Shown one piece after another: positions 1 through 8,123 of a stretch of 51,243 nucleotides of DNA. This DNA comes from Gallibacter intestinalis (lineage in GTDB: Bacteria; Bacillota; Clostridia; Peptostreptococcales; Anaerovoracaceae): the NCBI RefSeq assembly GCF_014982745.1, contig NZ_JADCKA010000012.1, forward strand, positions 1-51,243, read 5' to 3'. Under the pieces are notes generated by a model that made no database searches, was not told the DNA's origin, and saw only the letters and a program-made list of their open reading frames with translations. A program made the translations under genes and the position numbers. Every line of letters begins with the position of its first letter. The first letter of the stretch is position 1.

Positions 1-75
1 AATTTCTATATTAATATTATATCATAAATACCGCCATAAGCGTTGATATTTCAACGATTTATATGTGTTTTATGC

Positions 76-109
76 AAAAGAAAAAGCCCAATCTCAAAAT
101 TGAGATTGG
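76..109 (-). terminator. Rho-independent terminator after the nhaC-like gene
   Basis: An inverted repeat (88-97 with 100-109) is followed on the minus strand by a U-rich run (rc of 76-87). It lies 64 bases past the nhaC-like stop and probably ends that operon. A separate small perfect palindrome sits at 41-56. Confidence 0.7.
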
Positions 110-128
110 ACCTTTGTCTACAGTCTGA

Positions 129-160
129 ACGGAACTCCATTAAAGCGGAGTTCCGTTTTA
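129..160. terminator. Second hairpin with T-rich tail on the plus side
   Basis: A 10-bp stem (129-138 with 147-156) is followed on the plus strand by a TTTTA tract. It could end a plus-strand transcript entering from the left, or add a second stop to the nhaC-like operon. No plus-strand gene is visible to its left in the window. Confidence 0.5.
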
Positions 161-172
161 TATTAGTATTCT

Positions 173-1486
173 TTATCTTTTCTTAAAAAATAATCTTTTC
201 GTAAATATATAGCATATCGGATTCATGTAAAGGAATATGCACCACGGTATTGCACCGTTACCTATATCCAACATGGAAAGAGGTACTGCACATGCCACGG
301 ACCACGGCACAAGACCGCAGATGGTTATAAGCGAATTTCCGATGTCCATTGCCAATTCCTCATTGCTGGCTCCCTTTCTCTTATATGTATCCCCTAGCAG
401 CTGCACTGAAAGTATAGTTGCTATGGTCTGATTGCAGAAAATCATAACGGAAAGCACCGAAAACACCAACTGCAAACCGAACAGCCCAATCTTAGTTGCC
501 GCCTTGTCCATCTTATCCTTAAGGCTATTTAGCATTCCCGTTTCTTCAAAGATTCCCGCATAGGAGCTGGACAGAATAACAACTATCATAACCTCCACCA
601 TGGAAATGACACCGCCTCCTGCCATAATATCTCCCAAAGCCGCCGAATCCAGCTCATATCCTGTTACCATATAGGTGACCAGAGCAGCCGGACTTTGATT
701 TTGAAAGATAACAGCCACCACAAAGGAAGTAATTGCACTTATAAGTATCGTATTACTGACACTGACTTTCATCCACGGCAAAACTAAAAGCACAATGGCT
801 GGCACCGCCGCCCACAGGGATATATCATATGTCCCGGAAAGGGATTCCATTACGCTCTGCGAAACACCGCTGATAGGATTTTTAAAGGAAAGAACAGTAA
901 ATATTATTCCAGTAACCCCCAGCGGGAAAACGCCCGTCTTAAGCAGCCATTTTTTATTTTCTTCGGGACTGACTCCTGACATGGTCGCAGTCAGAAAGGC
1001 TGAAGATGATACCGGAGAAGATCTGTCTCCAAAGTAAGCCCCGGAAAGTATAGCTCCCGCAGTTATAAACTCATTTACGCCCCCTGATCTTGCCAATATC
1101 ATAAGCATAACTCCCGCAGTACTTGTTACACCGAAGCTGCTTCCTAAAAAATATGACATAAGTGCAGTAAGTAAAAAAGCTATAATTATAAAGGCTTGCG
1201 GCGTTATTATGTCCATGCCGTAATAAACAAAGAATGCTATCGTACCGCTAGCGCGCCACAATGCAGTAAGACATCCTATGAGAAAGAGAAGTTTCAACAC
1301 AACCCAAGATGTTTTAACTCCTTCGAGGGACATTTTAAATACATGACGAGGCTTGTACTTTCTTGCCACAGCAACAGCAAAAAAACAAATAAAACCGCCG
1401 ATGAGAGCTATCACCACTGAAAGGTTCATGGCGATGCAAACTATCATCAGCACCATAAATACTCCAAAAGCAATAATAAGATCCAT
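173..1486 (-). CDS. NhaC-family Na+/H+ antiporter
   Basis: This 437-residue polytopic membrane protein is predicted to exchange protons for sodium across the cytoplasmic membrane. About ten or more hydrophobic segments cover the whole length. The stretch around residues 145-170 (SGAYFGDRSSPVSS) matches the conserved GDxxSP region of NhaC-type antiporters. The ATG is preceded by GGGGTGA, and it starts 3 bases after the TauE/SafE gene stop, so the two are translationally coupled in one operon. The family also holds malate/lactate and other organic-anion antiporters, so the substrate is uncertain. Confidence 0.88.
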   Translation of the reverse strand: MDLIIAFGVFMVLMIVCIAMNLSVVIALIGGFICFFAVAVARKYKPRHVFKMSLEGVKTSWVVLKLLFLIGCLTALWRASGTIAFFVYYGMDIITPQAFIIIAFLLTALMSYFLGSSFGVTSTAGVMLMILARSGGVNEFITAGAILSGAYFGDRSSPVSSSAFLTATMSGVSPEENKKWLLKTGVFPLGVTGIIFTVLSFKNPISGVSQSVMESLSGTYDISLWAAVPAIVLLVLPWMKVSVSNTILISAITSFVVAVIFQNQSPAALVTYMVTGYELDSAALGDIMAGGGVISMVEVMIVVILSSSYAGIFEETGMLNSLKDKMDKAATKIGLFGLQLVFSVLSVMIFCNQTIATILSVQLLGDTYKRKGASNEELAMDIGNSLITICGLVPWSVACAVPLSMLDIGNGAIPWCIFLYMNPICYIFTKRLFFKKR

Positions 1487-1489
1487 AGG

Positions 1490-2266
1490 TCACCCCGCTA
1501 TCATGTCATATATCATCTTAATCATCATCATCGCTACCACTGCAAACATCATAGGCCTTATGATTTTTGCACCGTTTTTCAATGCCATTTTACTTCCTAT
1601 CCAGCTTCCGCACAAAGCAGCAATTGCACACGGCACTGCGATTGAAAAAATCATCAGCCCGTTTAAAATAAAAGTCGCAAGGGCAGCTGCATTGCTTGCT
1701 ACATTTATCACTTTGGAATTGCCGCCCGCAGTAATATAATCATAATGCATCAGTGAAGCAAATGCGATAATCGCAAAGGTTCCCACGCCTGAGCCGATAA
1801 GGCCGTCATAGGCACCTATTGCCAGTCCGATACCGGCAGCTTTTAAAACCTTACTGAAGGTCAGCTTTCTTAAAGCATGCTCACCGTCCGGATCGTTTTT
1901 ATGAAATACCATAGCAAGAGCCACAAGAGGAATCGCTATAAATACAAGTATCTCTAGCACCCTGTCTGATAAAAGCATTACAACACCGGCGGATACTAGG
2001 CCACCCACTGCACTTCCTGCAGCAGCAATAACAGATACCTTTATATCAACTGCTCCTCCGCGTATATATTTAACTGCGGCTGTTACAGAGCCTGTTACCG
2101 CAGCCAGTTTGTTGATGGCATATGCATTGTGCGGGGGTATTCCGGCAAACATATATGCAGGCAGAGTAATTACCCCGCCTCCTCCGGCTACCGCATCTAT
2201 AAATCCGGCTATACCTGCTATGAATATCACAAAAATATACATTCCCGGGGATATCATGTCCATCAT
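1490..2266 (-). CDS. TauE/SafE family membrane exporter
   Basis: This 258-residue membrane protein has the Gly-rich repeated halves of the TauE/SafE family: an N-terminal segment with AGFIDAVAGGGG near residue 20 and the echo IGAYDGLIGSGVG near residue 150. Members export small sulfur-containing or organic anions such as sulfite or sulfoacetate, and the exact substrate cannot be read here. The start is the ATG of MMDM, about 4 bases after GGAG. It is the middle gene of a three-gene membrane operon with the CmpB-like and NhaC-like genes, which hints at anion or ion homeostasis. Confidence 0.87.
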   Translation of the reverse strand: MMDMISPGMYIFVIFIAGIAGFIDAVAGGGGVITLPAYMFAGIPPHNAYAINKLAAVTGSVTAAVKYIRGGAVDIKVSVIAAAGSAVGGLVSAGVVMLLSDRVLEILVFIAIPLVALAMVFHKNDPDGEHALRKLTFSKVLKAAGIGLAIGAYDGLIGSGVGTFAIIAFASLMHYDYITAGGNSKVINVASNAAALATFILNGLMIFSIAVPCAIAALCGSWIGSKMALKNGAKIIRPMMFAVVAMMMIKMIYDMIAG

Positions 2267-2275
2267 TCCGCTCCT

Positions 2276-2806
2276 CTATAAAAACGCATGCAGCACATCA
2301 GCCAGAAAAAGTACACCTGTCACACCTGCTGTGATATTAAGTGCTTTGTCCGAGAGCCTTCCCGTCATCTTTTCAAACAGAGGCTGCAGAATATACATGA
2401 ATATCATGCCGCCTATTCCAAATCTTATACTTGGATTCAATGCAATCCTTCCCTGAAAATTAAAGGCGAACCTATCATAGTCCCACATCCATCCACCTCT
2501 GGTAAGCTCCATAATATAGCTTGCTATAAGTTCAATAACAGTGGCTATAATCACAATGCCTAAAAAAACCAGTACAGGAGTGATGTTTATCTTTCCTGCA
2601 TATATTTTTCTTTCCTTAAGTTTTCGCAGTGAAATAACAAAAATCAGTGCTCCGATGCCGTATACAGGAAGCCATGGACCAAACAGCACTCCTCTGTTTG
2701 AAAAGCCCCATCTGTATACAACCACTTCAAGAAATACTTCATATATCCATCCTATCATGGCATACATGATAAAATACAGAAAATATTTTTCTATTGCTTT
2801 TTTCAT
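2276..2806 (-). CDS. CmpB-like membrane protein (putative ABC transporter type IV family)
   Basis: This 176-residue protein has about five hydrophobic segments and the features of the family annotated as putative ABC-transporter type IV (ABC_trans_CmpB): an N-terminal FIMYAMIGWIYEV motif and the Arg-Gly/Gly-Pro-Trp stretch NRGVLFGPWLP. Despite the name no ATPase partner is seen here, and the function is unknown. The start was set at the ATG at 2806, which has GAGAGG upstream. A longer frame begins at 2845, but that lies upstream of the likely -10 (2828-2833) and is not credible. It is the first gene of the operon leading into the TauE/SafE and NhaC genes. Confidence 0.8.
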   Translation of the reverse strand: MKKAIEKYFLYFIMYAMIGWIYEVFLEVVVYRWGFSNRGVLFGPWLPVYGIGALIFVISLRKLKERKIYAGKINITPVLVFLGIVIIATVIELIASYIMELTRGGWMWDYDRFAFNFQGRIALNPSIRFGIGGMIFMYILQPLFEKMTGRLSDKALNITAGVTGVLFLADVLHAFL

Positions 2807-2827
2807 AATAATAACCTCTCTCGGATT

Positions 2828-2836
2828 ATTATAGCA
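2828..2836 (-). promoter_or_regulatory. Extended -10 promoter of the CmpB-tauE-nhaC operon
   Basis: On the minus strand the sequence reads TGCTATAAT, a consensus extended -10, with no good -35. It lies 22 bases upstream of the ATG at 2806. Confidence 0.6.
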
Positions 2837-2844
2837 TAAAAGCA

Positions 2845-2881
2845 TTAAAATAAGCCCGGAACTTTTCTTTCACGGGCTTAT
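2845..2881 (-). terminator. Terminator of clpB
   Basis: A 9-bp stem (2850-2858 with 2873-2881, core AAGCCCG) is followed on the minus strand by a TATTTTAA tract. It starts 11 bases after the clpB stop. Confidence 0.75.
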
Positions 2882-2891
2882 AAAGTCAATA

Positions 2892-5492
2892 TTATTCTGT
2901 ATCTTCAACACTGAATATCAGGTCTTTTCCATCACTGTCCACTATCACTTCCTGATCTCCGGTCAGTGTGCCTTCTATAATCATTGAAGCTATATTTGTT
3001 TCGACATGTTTTTGCAGATATCTTTTTACAGGTCTTGCGCCGTAGTTTGGTGAGTAGGAATCATCTGCAATCTGTTTTATACCTTTATCTGTCAAAGTGA
3101 GTTTTATATTTCTCTCTTCCAGCCTTGCCTCTATATCCTTTAAAGACAGCTTTATAATGCGTATGATTTCGCCTTCTGTCAGCGGTGAAAATACAACTAT
3201 ATCATCTATCCTGTTTATAAATTCAGGTCTGAAATGCTTTTTCATTTCGTCTTCCACCTGTTGTTTTATCTCTGGAGCTATGCTGCCGTCTTCCTGAATA
3301 TTTTCTGTCAGATATGCGCTGCCGATATTGGATGTCATTATGATGATTGTATTCTTAAAGTCTACGGTTCTTCCCTGATTATCAGTCAATCTGCCATCAT
3401 CAAGAAGCTGCAGCAGTATGTTAAACACATCAGGATGGGCTTTTTCTATTTCATCAAAGAGCACTACGCTGTACGGTCTTCGTCTTACGGCTTCCGTCAG
3501 CTGTCCTCCTTCATCGTAGCCCACATATCCCGGAGGCGCTCCCACAAGTCTGGAAACGCTGTGCTTTTCCATGTATTCGGACATGTCGATTCTTACCATG
3601 TTCTTTTCTGAATCAAACAACGCTTCCGAAAGAGCCTTTGCCAGTTCAGTCTTTCCGACGCCTGTAGGACCAAGGAATATGAATGAACCTATCGGTCTAT
3701 TTTCGTCTTTAAGTCCTGCCCTTGCTCTGAGTATAGCCTCACTTACTGCCTCTATACCTTCTTCCTGACCGATTACTCTCTTATGGAGTATTTCCGGCAG
3801 ATGCAACAGCTTTTCTCTTTCGCTTTCAACAAGCTTTGACACAGGTATACCTGTCCATGAGGATACTACCTCTGCGATTTCCTCTTCGGTTACCTCTTCT
3901 TTGAGGATTCTGTTTTCCTCGGCAGCATCGGCCTTTGCCTTTGCTTCCTCAAGTTCCTTTTCCTTTTCAGGAAGAGTTCCGTATTTCAACTGAGCCAATT
4001 TTTCAAGGTCGTAGTTTCTTTCTGCGTCCTCAATCTCCTGCCTTACATTTTCTATTTCCTGTTTTATCTCCTTGACTCTGGTGATGACCTTCTTTTCATT
4101 TTCCCACTGAGCCCTCATGCTGTCGCTTTCGCTTTTCAGCTGAGCAAGTTCCTCCTCAAGGGCCGCCATTCTCTTTTTAGAAGCATTGTCATCTTCCTTA
4201 CCGAGGGCCTGCTTTTCAATTTCCAGCTGCATTATCTTTCTGGATATCTGGTCAAGCTCTTCAGGCATTGAGTCTATTTCAGTTCTTATCTTAGAAGCGG
4301 CTTCATCCATCAGGTCGATGGCTTTATCCGGTAAAAATCTGTCGCTTATATATCTGTCTGAAAGTGTAGCACAGGCAATCAGTGCATTATCGGTTATTCT
4401 TACGCCGTGATGAATTTCAAACCTTTCCTTCAGTCCCCTAAGTATAGAAATTGTATCCTCAACAGTAGGCTGATCCACCAGCACCTTCTGGAATCTTCTT
4501 TCCAGAGCTGCATCTTTTTCGATGTACTTTCTGTACTCATCCAAAGTAGTTGCTCCTATGCAGTGAAGCTCACCTCTGGCAAGTTTAGGCTTGAGCAGGT
4601 TACCGGCATCCATGGAGCCTTCTGTTTTACCTGCTCCCACGATGTTATGGATTTCATCGATAAACAGGATTATCCTTCCTTCGCTCTTTTCAATTTCATT
4701 TAAAACAGCTTTCAGTCTTTCTTCAAATTCTCCACGGTATTTTGCTCCTGCTATAAGAGAACCCATATCAAGGGCATATATTGTCTTATCCTTTAAGCCC
4801 TCCGGCACATCTCCTTTAAGGATTCTCTGGGCCAAGCCTTCAACAACAGCTGTTTTACCTACGCCCGGCTCACCTATAAGGACAGGATTGTTCTTTGTCC
4901 TTCTGGAAAGTATCTGTATAGTATGTCTGATTTCTTCATCCCTTCCGATTACCGGATCGAGCTTGCCTTCCTTTGCCATCTGCACAAGGTCACGACCATA
5001 CTTTTCCAGAGCCTCATAATTGTCTTCAGGATTTTGGCTTGTTACCTTCTGATTTCCTCTTACATTTTCAAGGGCCTTTAAAAAATCATTTTTATTTATT
5101 CCGTACTGTTTAAAGAGATTTGCATTGACAGTACCTCTTTCCTCCATAAGAGCCAGATAAACATGTTCAACGCTGACATATTCATCTTTAAAATCGCCGC
5201 AAATTTTTTCGGCTTTCATAAATAGCTCGTTAAATTTTCTGGAAGCATATATGTTCTGATCTCCACCAGTTACCTTAGGCAGCTTGTCAAGTTCGCGCTG
5301 CAGGTCACCTTTTATCGCTTCAACATTAACTTCCATATATGTCAAAAGCTTTGGAATCAGACCATCCTTCTGCTGAAGCAGTGCCATATGAACATGTTCA
5401 CTATCCACCTGGGAATTTCCAAGCCCTATGGCAATGTTTTGTGCATCCAGCAGAGCTTCCTGGGTCTTGCTTGTGTATCTTTCTATATTCAT
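2892..5492 (-). CDS. clpB: ATP-dependent disaggregase ClpB
   Basis: This 866-residue AAA+ chaperone pulls polypeptides out of aggregates together with DnaK. The order is complete: an N-terminal Clp_N double repeat (about 1-150), a first AAA+ module with GEPGVGKTA near residue 205, a long coiled-coil middle domain (about 400-540) rich in Glu, Lys and Gln, and a second AAA+ module with GPTGVGKTE near residue 605. The middle domain separates it from ClpC and ClpA. The start is backed by GGAGGTG 7 bases upstream. It is monocistronic, with a perfect CIRCE element upstream and a terminator downstream, so HrcA heat-shock control is expected. Confidence 0.98.
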   Translation of the reverse strand: MNIERYTSKTQEALLDAQNIAIGLGNSQVDSEHVHMALLQQKDGLIPKLLTYMEVNVEAIKGDLQRELDKLPKVTGGDQNIYASRKFNELFMKAEKICGDFKDEYVSVEHVYLALMEERGTVNANLFKQYGINKNDFLKALENVRGNQKVTSQNPEDNYEALEKYGRDLVQMAKEGKLDPVIGRDEEIRHTIQILSRRTKNNPVLIGEPGVGKTAVVEGLAQRILKGDVPEGLKDKTIYALDMGSLIAGAKYRGEFEERLKAVLNEIEKSEGRIILFIDEIHNIVGAGKTEGSMDAGNLLKPKLARGELHCIGATTLDEYRKYIEKDAALERRFQKVLVDQPTVEDTISILRGLKERFEIHHGVRITDNALIACATLSDRYISDRFLPDKAIDLMDEAASKIRTEIDSMPEELDQISRKIMQLEIEKQALGKEDDNASKKRMAALEEELAQLKSESDSMRAQWENEKKVITRVKEIKQEIENVRQEIEDAERNYDLEKLAQLKYGTLPEKEKELEEAKAKADAAEENRILKEEVTEEEIAEVVSSWTGIPVSKLVESEREKLLHLPEILHKRVIGQEEGIEAVSEAILRARAGLKDENRPIGSFIFLGPTGVGKTELAKALSEALFDSEKNMVRIDMSEYMEKHSVSRLVGAPPGYVGYDEGGQLTEAVRRRPYSVVLFDEIEKAHPDVFNILLQLLDDGRLTDNQGRTVDFKNTIIIMTSNIGSAYLTENIQEDGSIAPEIKQQVEDEMKKHFRPEFINRIDDIVVFSPLTEGEIIRIIKLSLKDIEARLEERNIKLTLTDKGIKQIADDSYSPNYGARPVKRYLQKHVETNIASMIIEGTLTGDQEVIVDSDGKDLIFSVEDTE

Positions 5493-5549
5493 GTCATTTC
5501 ACCTCCACGATTTAATTGTACCCCAATCAAATCAAAAAGCAACACTTTT

Positions 5550-5576
5550 TTAGCACTCTTTTTGATAGAGTGCTAA
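5550..5576 (-). promoter_or_regulatory. CIRCE element (HrcA operator) upstream of clpB
   Basis: The sequence TTAGCACTC, nine bases, GAGTGCTAA is an exact match to the CIRCE consensus, 57 bases before the clpB ATG. HrcA binds this inverted repeat and represses chaperone genes. On the minus strand a TTGTTA / TGCTAA pair spaced by 18 bases overlaps both arms and may be the promoter, so bound HrcA would block RNA polymerase directly. Confidence 0.96.
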
Positions 5577-5630
5577 CAAAAGTGCCACTTCATAACTTGC
5601 TTGATTGTATTTTCTTATCTTGTCTAATGA

Positions 5631-7016
5631 TTATTCATCTATATCACTCATATCCGGCAATCCATTAAAGCCTATCTGAAGTTCATCATCTGTAGGTATA
5701 TAATCTTGCATTTCGCCATCATTAAATTTACCGTAAGCCACCATATCAAAGTAACCTGTTCCTGTAAGTCCAAAGAGTATAGTCTTTTCCTCTCCGGTTT
5801 CCTTACATTTCATAGCCTCATCTATGGCGACTTTTATGGCATGGCTGCTTTCCGGCGCAGGAAGTATTCCCTCCACCTTGGCAAATTCCGTCGCTGCTTT
5901 AAACACCTCTGTCTGTTCAACGGCTCTTGCTTCCATATATCCATCATGATACAGCTGGGAAAGCGCCGGACTCATGCCGTGATATCTAAGACCTCCCGAA
6001 TGGCTTGCCGACGGAATAAATCCGCTTCCCAAGGTGTACATCTTAGCCAACGGACATACCTTTCCTGTATCACAGTAATCGTAAGCAAATTTACCCCTTG
6101 TAAGAGTTGGACATGAAGCCGGTTCAACTGCAATAAACTTATATTCTTCTTCACCACGAAGCATCTCACCCATAAACGGAGCGATAAGGCCTCCCAGATT
6201 TGAGCCACCTCCGGCACAGCCTATGATTATATCAGGCTTAATGCCGTATTTGTCCATGGCTATCTTAGTTTCCATACCGATTACAGACTGATGAAGCATT
6301 ACTTGGTTTAAAACGCTTCCTAAAACATATCTGTATCCCGGGTCCTTTGATGAAACCTCTACAGCCTCAGAGATTGCACAGCCAAGGCTTCCTGTTGTAC
6401 CTGGATGCTCTGCAAGAATCTGCTTACCTACTTCCGTAGTCATAGATGGTGAAGGAGTAACATCAGCTCCATAGGTTCTCATAACTTCCCTTCTAAATGG
6501 CTTCTGTTCGTAGGAGCATTTAACCATATACACCTTGCAATCCATTTCCAAATATGCGCATGCCATAGCAAGTGCAGTTCCCCACTGACCTGCTCCCGTT
6601 TCAGTGGTAACGCCTTTAAGCCCCTGCTCCTTTGCATAAAAGGCCTGGGCAATGGCTGAATTAAGTTTATGGCTGCCACTTGTGTTATTGCCTTCAAACT
6701 TATAATAGATCTTAGCCGGTGTCTGCAGCTTTTCTTCAAGACAGTAAGCTCTCACTAAAGGTGCCGGTCTGTACATCAGATAAAAATCCCTTATCTTCTT
6801 TGGAATAGGAATATACCTGTTATCATTATCCATTTCCTGCTTCACTAGCTCATCACAAAATACCTCACCCAATTCCTCAGCTGTCATCGGCTTATGTGTT
6901 GCTGGATTGAGCAGCGGTGCCGGCTTATTTTTCATATCAGCGCGGACATTGTACCATTCTTTAGGCATTTCGTGTTCTTCAATATAGATTTTGTAAGGTA
7001 TTTTCTTTTCAGTCAT
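5631..7016 (-). CDS. trpB: Tryptophan synthase beta chain-like, TrpB2 type
   Basis: This 461-residue PLP enzyme is of the TrpB2 subfamily, which condenses indole (or a related nucleophile) with serine in the cytoplasm. The PLP lysine lies in TSGSHKLNSA and the catalytic glutamate in ETGAGQWGTA, followed by a glycine-rich phosphate loop (GCAGGGSNLGG). The N-terminal extension before the conserved YIPIPKKIRDFY stretch is typical of TrpB2. The ATG at 7016 has AGG 8 bases upstream and was preferred over an in-frame TTG at 7043. No trpA or other trp gene is in the window, so indole salvage is plausible. A T-box lies upstream. Confidence 0.93.
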   Translation of the reverse strand: MTEKKIPYKIYIEEHEMPKEWYNVRADMKNKPAPLLNPATHKPMTAEELGEVFCDELVKQEMDNDNRYIPIPKKIRDFYLMYRPAPLVRAYCLEEKLQTPAKIYYKFEGNNTSGSHKLNSAIAQAFYAKEQGLKGVTTETGAGQWGTALAMACAYLEMDCKVYMVKCSYEQKPFRREVMRTYGADVTPSPSMTTEVGKQILAEHPGTTGSLGCAISEAVEVSSKDPGYRYVLGSVLNQVMLHQSVIGMETKIAMDKYGIKPDIIIGCAGGGSNLGGLIAPFMGEMLRGEEEYKFIAVEPASCPTLTRGKFAYDYCDTGKVCPLAKMYTLGSGFIPSASHSGGLRYHGMSPALSQLYHDGYMEARAVEQTEVFKAATEFAKVEGILPAPESSHAIKVAIDEAMKCKETGEEKTILFGLTGTGYFDMVAYGKFNDGEMQDYIPTDDELQIGFNGLPDMSDIDE

Positions 7017-7076
7017 AGTCTTTTCCTGCCTTTCTCCGGTCAATGTGCCGGCTTCCTAGATGGGACAGCAATTTAC

Positions 7077-7210
7077 CTTCGGTAAATTGGGTTAGGTCAT
7101 CACTGAAGAATTGCACTGCGGCTAACTGAAAAATTACCCTGCATCTGAAGCCGCGCAATTTCTGTGTTTGACCTTCCGCGATTTCTCTACGATAAATCGG
7201 GATAGGTCAT
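7077..7210 (-). repeat. Two imperfect 24-base repeats in the trpB leader
   Basis: Positions 7077-7100 and 7187-7210 match at 20 of 24 bases and end in the same GGTCAT (plus strand). Each sits next to a small hairpin. On the minus strand the first-transcribed copy lies directly after the T-box terminator. Between them a longer inverted repeat (about 7110-7122 with 7150-7161) can pair. The function is unknown. Confidence 0.5.
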
Positions 7211-7253
7211 AAAAAAACTCCTGTCCCCAACAAATAACTGCAGGGACAGGAGT
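7211..7253 (-). terminator. T-box-controlled terminator
   Basis: An 11-bp stem (7217-7227 with 7243-7253) is followed on the minus strand by seven T residues. The 5' arm follows the T-box antiterminator motif, as expected for a switch between terminator and antiterminator. Confidence 0.92.
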
Positions 7254-7494
7254 AAATATACACAACTCCTGCGGTGCCACCCGGCTTGACGCGTCCTCGC
7301 GCCCACTTATGAGCATACCATCATATGCTTCGTTTGATTACGAAGTACTCTCTCCGTCTCGCCTACCTACGCTTTTGCGCCCTTCAGCTCGCCCTCGGAA
7401 GCCCATTCCTCTCCGCCTTTATCCGCCGCGCTCTCACCTACCGCAGCTCTCTGTGGGACAAGTATCGAAAAGTACTTGCTCTTCTTCATCGGTT
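7211..7494 (-). promoter_or_regulatory. T-box leader upstream of trpB, predicted tryptophan specific
   Basis: The conserved T-box core GGGTGGCACCGC is present at 7271-7282 (minus strand), followed by a terminator. Upstream is a long stem I region with the AGAGA bulge sequence (about 7444-7456). The 3' side of the stem I specifier loop reads GGAATGGGCTTCC; in the usual GAA-codon-purine arrangement the specifier is TGG (7403-7405), for tryptophan. Uncharged tRNA-Trp would pair here and prevent termination, raising trpB expression when tryptophan is short. The core is certain. The codon reading is inferred from position and from the gene it controls. Confidence 0.92.
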
Positions 7495-7500
7495 TACAGT

Positions 7501-7529
7501 ACCTTACCACCAGTTTAAGGAATTGTCAA
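7501..7529 (-). promoter_or_regulatory. Promoter of the T-box-trpB unit
   Basis: On the minus strand TTGACA (7524-7529) and TAAGGT (7501-7506) are separated by 17 bases. Transcription would start near 7494, just before stem I of the T-box. Confidence 0.75.
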
Positions 7530-7613
7530 GAAAAATCCGAAAATATTTATTTACATTATTTTCCAATTATGATATTTTTATTTTACTCACTGATTAAATG
7601 CTGCTTAAGCGGA

Positions 7614-7642
7614 TTGACATTACGTAAATTACGTAATATTAT
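7614..7642 (+). promoter_or_regulatory. hicAB promoter with tandem palindromic operator
   Basis: TTGACA (7614-7619) and TATTAT (7637-7642) are exactly 17 bases apart. The spacer is almost wholly two copies of the palindrome TTACGTAA (7620-7627 and 7629-7636). This placement is what is expected of an operator bound by the HicB repressor, and it suggests the site is still functional. Confidence 0.8.
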
Positions 7643-7653
7643 GAGGTTGTGAA

Positions 7654-7677
7654 ATGAAAGGAAGAGAATTAGTATAG
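7654..7677 (+). pseudogene. hicA toxin remnant (seven codons)
   Basis: An ATG with GAGG 7 bases upstream opens a frame reading MKGRELV and then TAG. This matches the start of HicA toxins (typically MKGKELIK...), at the position and order where hicA precedes hicB. After the stop the same frame reads KEGI and TAA just before the hicB ATG, possibly the residue of the 3' end. The toxin body of about 60 codons is absent. It might instead be a short leader peptide that happens to resemble HicA. Confidence 0.6.
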
Positions 7678-7692
7678 AAAGAAGGTATATAA

Positions 7693-8067
7693 ATGTTAAA
7701 AGTATATCCTGCAATATTTCATGAAGAAGGCGGGTACTGGGTGGAATTCCCTGATCTTGAGGGATGTCAAACTTATGGAAGCACTTTAGAAGAAACTATG
7801 CAGCTTGCTCAAGAAGCTCTTGGCCTATATCTTGCCACCCTTATAGAAAACGGTGAGAATATTCCGGTCCCCTCTTCAATTAAAGATATAAGCACAAAAG
7901 AAATTGCTTCTTATGTAGCTGTTGATATTAACCGATACATCAGAAACAATCATTCTGTAAAAAAGACCCTGTCTATACCTGCTTGGCTCGCTAAAGCTGC
8001 TGAGAGGGAACATCTTAGTCTTTCTAAGATTCTTCAAGAGGGATTAAGAAATAAACTTGGATTATAA
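7693..8067 (+). CDS. hicB: HicB-family antitoxin, orphan
   Basis: This 124-residue protein has an N-terminal HicB partial RNase H-like fold (YPAIFHEEGGYWVEFPDLEGC, about 4-24, then TLEETMQLAQEALGLYL). Its C-terminal region (about 90-124, TLSIPAWLAKAAEREHLSLSKILQEGL) is of the ribbon-helix-helix type that binds its own operator. HicB normally neutralises the mRNA-cleaving HicA toxin and represses the operon. Here hicA is only a stub, while promoter, operator, RBS (AAGAAGG) and antitoxin are intact. It may persist as a regulator, as an anti-addiction factor against a related HicA elsewhere, or as a decaying relic. Confidence 0.9.
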   Translation: MLKVYPAIFHEEGGYWVEFPDLEGCQTYGSTLEETMQLAQEALGLYLATLIENGENIPVPSSIKDISTKEIASYVAVDINRYIRNNHSVKKTLSIPAWLAKAAEREHLSLSKILQEGLRNKLGL

Positions 8068-8073
8068 ACAGAT

Positions 8074-8101
8074 AAGGAGGCATCATTACGATAGCCTCCT
8101 T
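8074..8101. terminator. Hairpin between convergent hicB and potCD
   Basis: A perfect 8-bp stem AAGGAGGC/GCCTCCTT (8074-8081 with 8094-8101) lies between the two stop codons. Flanking T tracts are weak on both sides, so termination efficiency is uncertain. Confidence 0.5.
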
Positions 8102-8123
8102 AATACATATTCAGTCAAACATC

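Noticed and set aside
5631-7016. Frameshift or truncation in trpB
   Set aside because: All PLP and active-site motifs are in one frame, and the length matches TrpB2.
7134-7597. Short frames on both strands over the trpB leader (7134-7316 minus, 7309-7518 plus and 7325-7597 plus)
   Set aside because: They lie over the T-box RNA and its flanks, have no RBS and show no recognisable protein.
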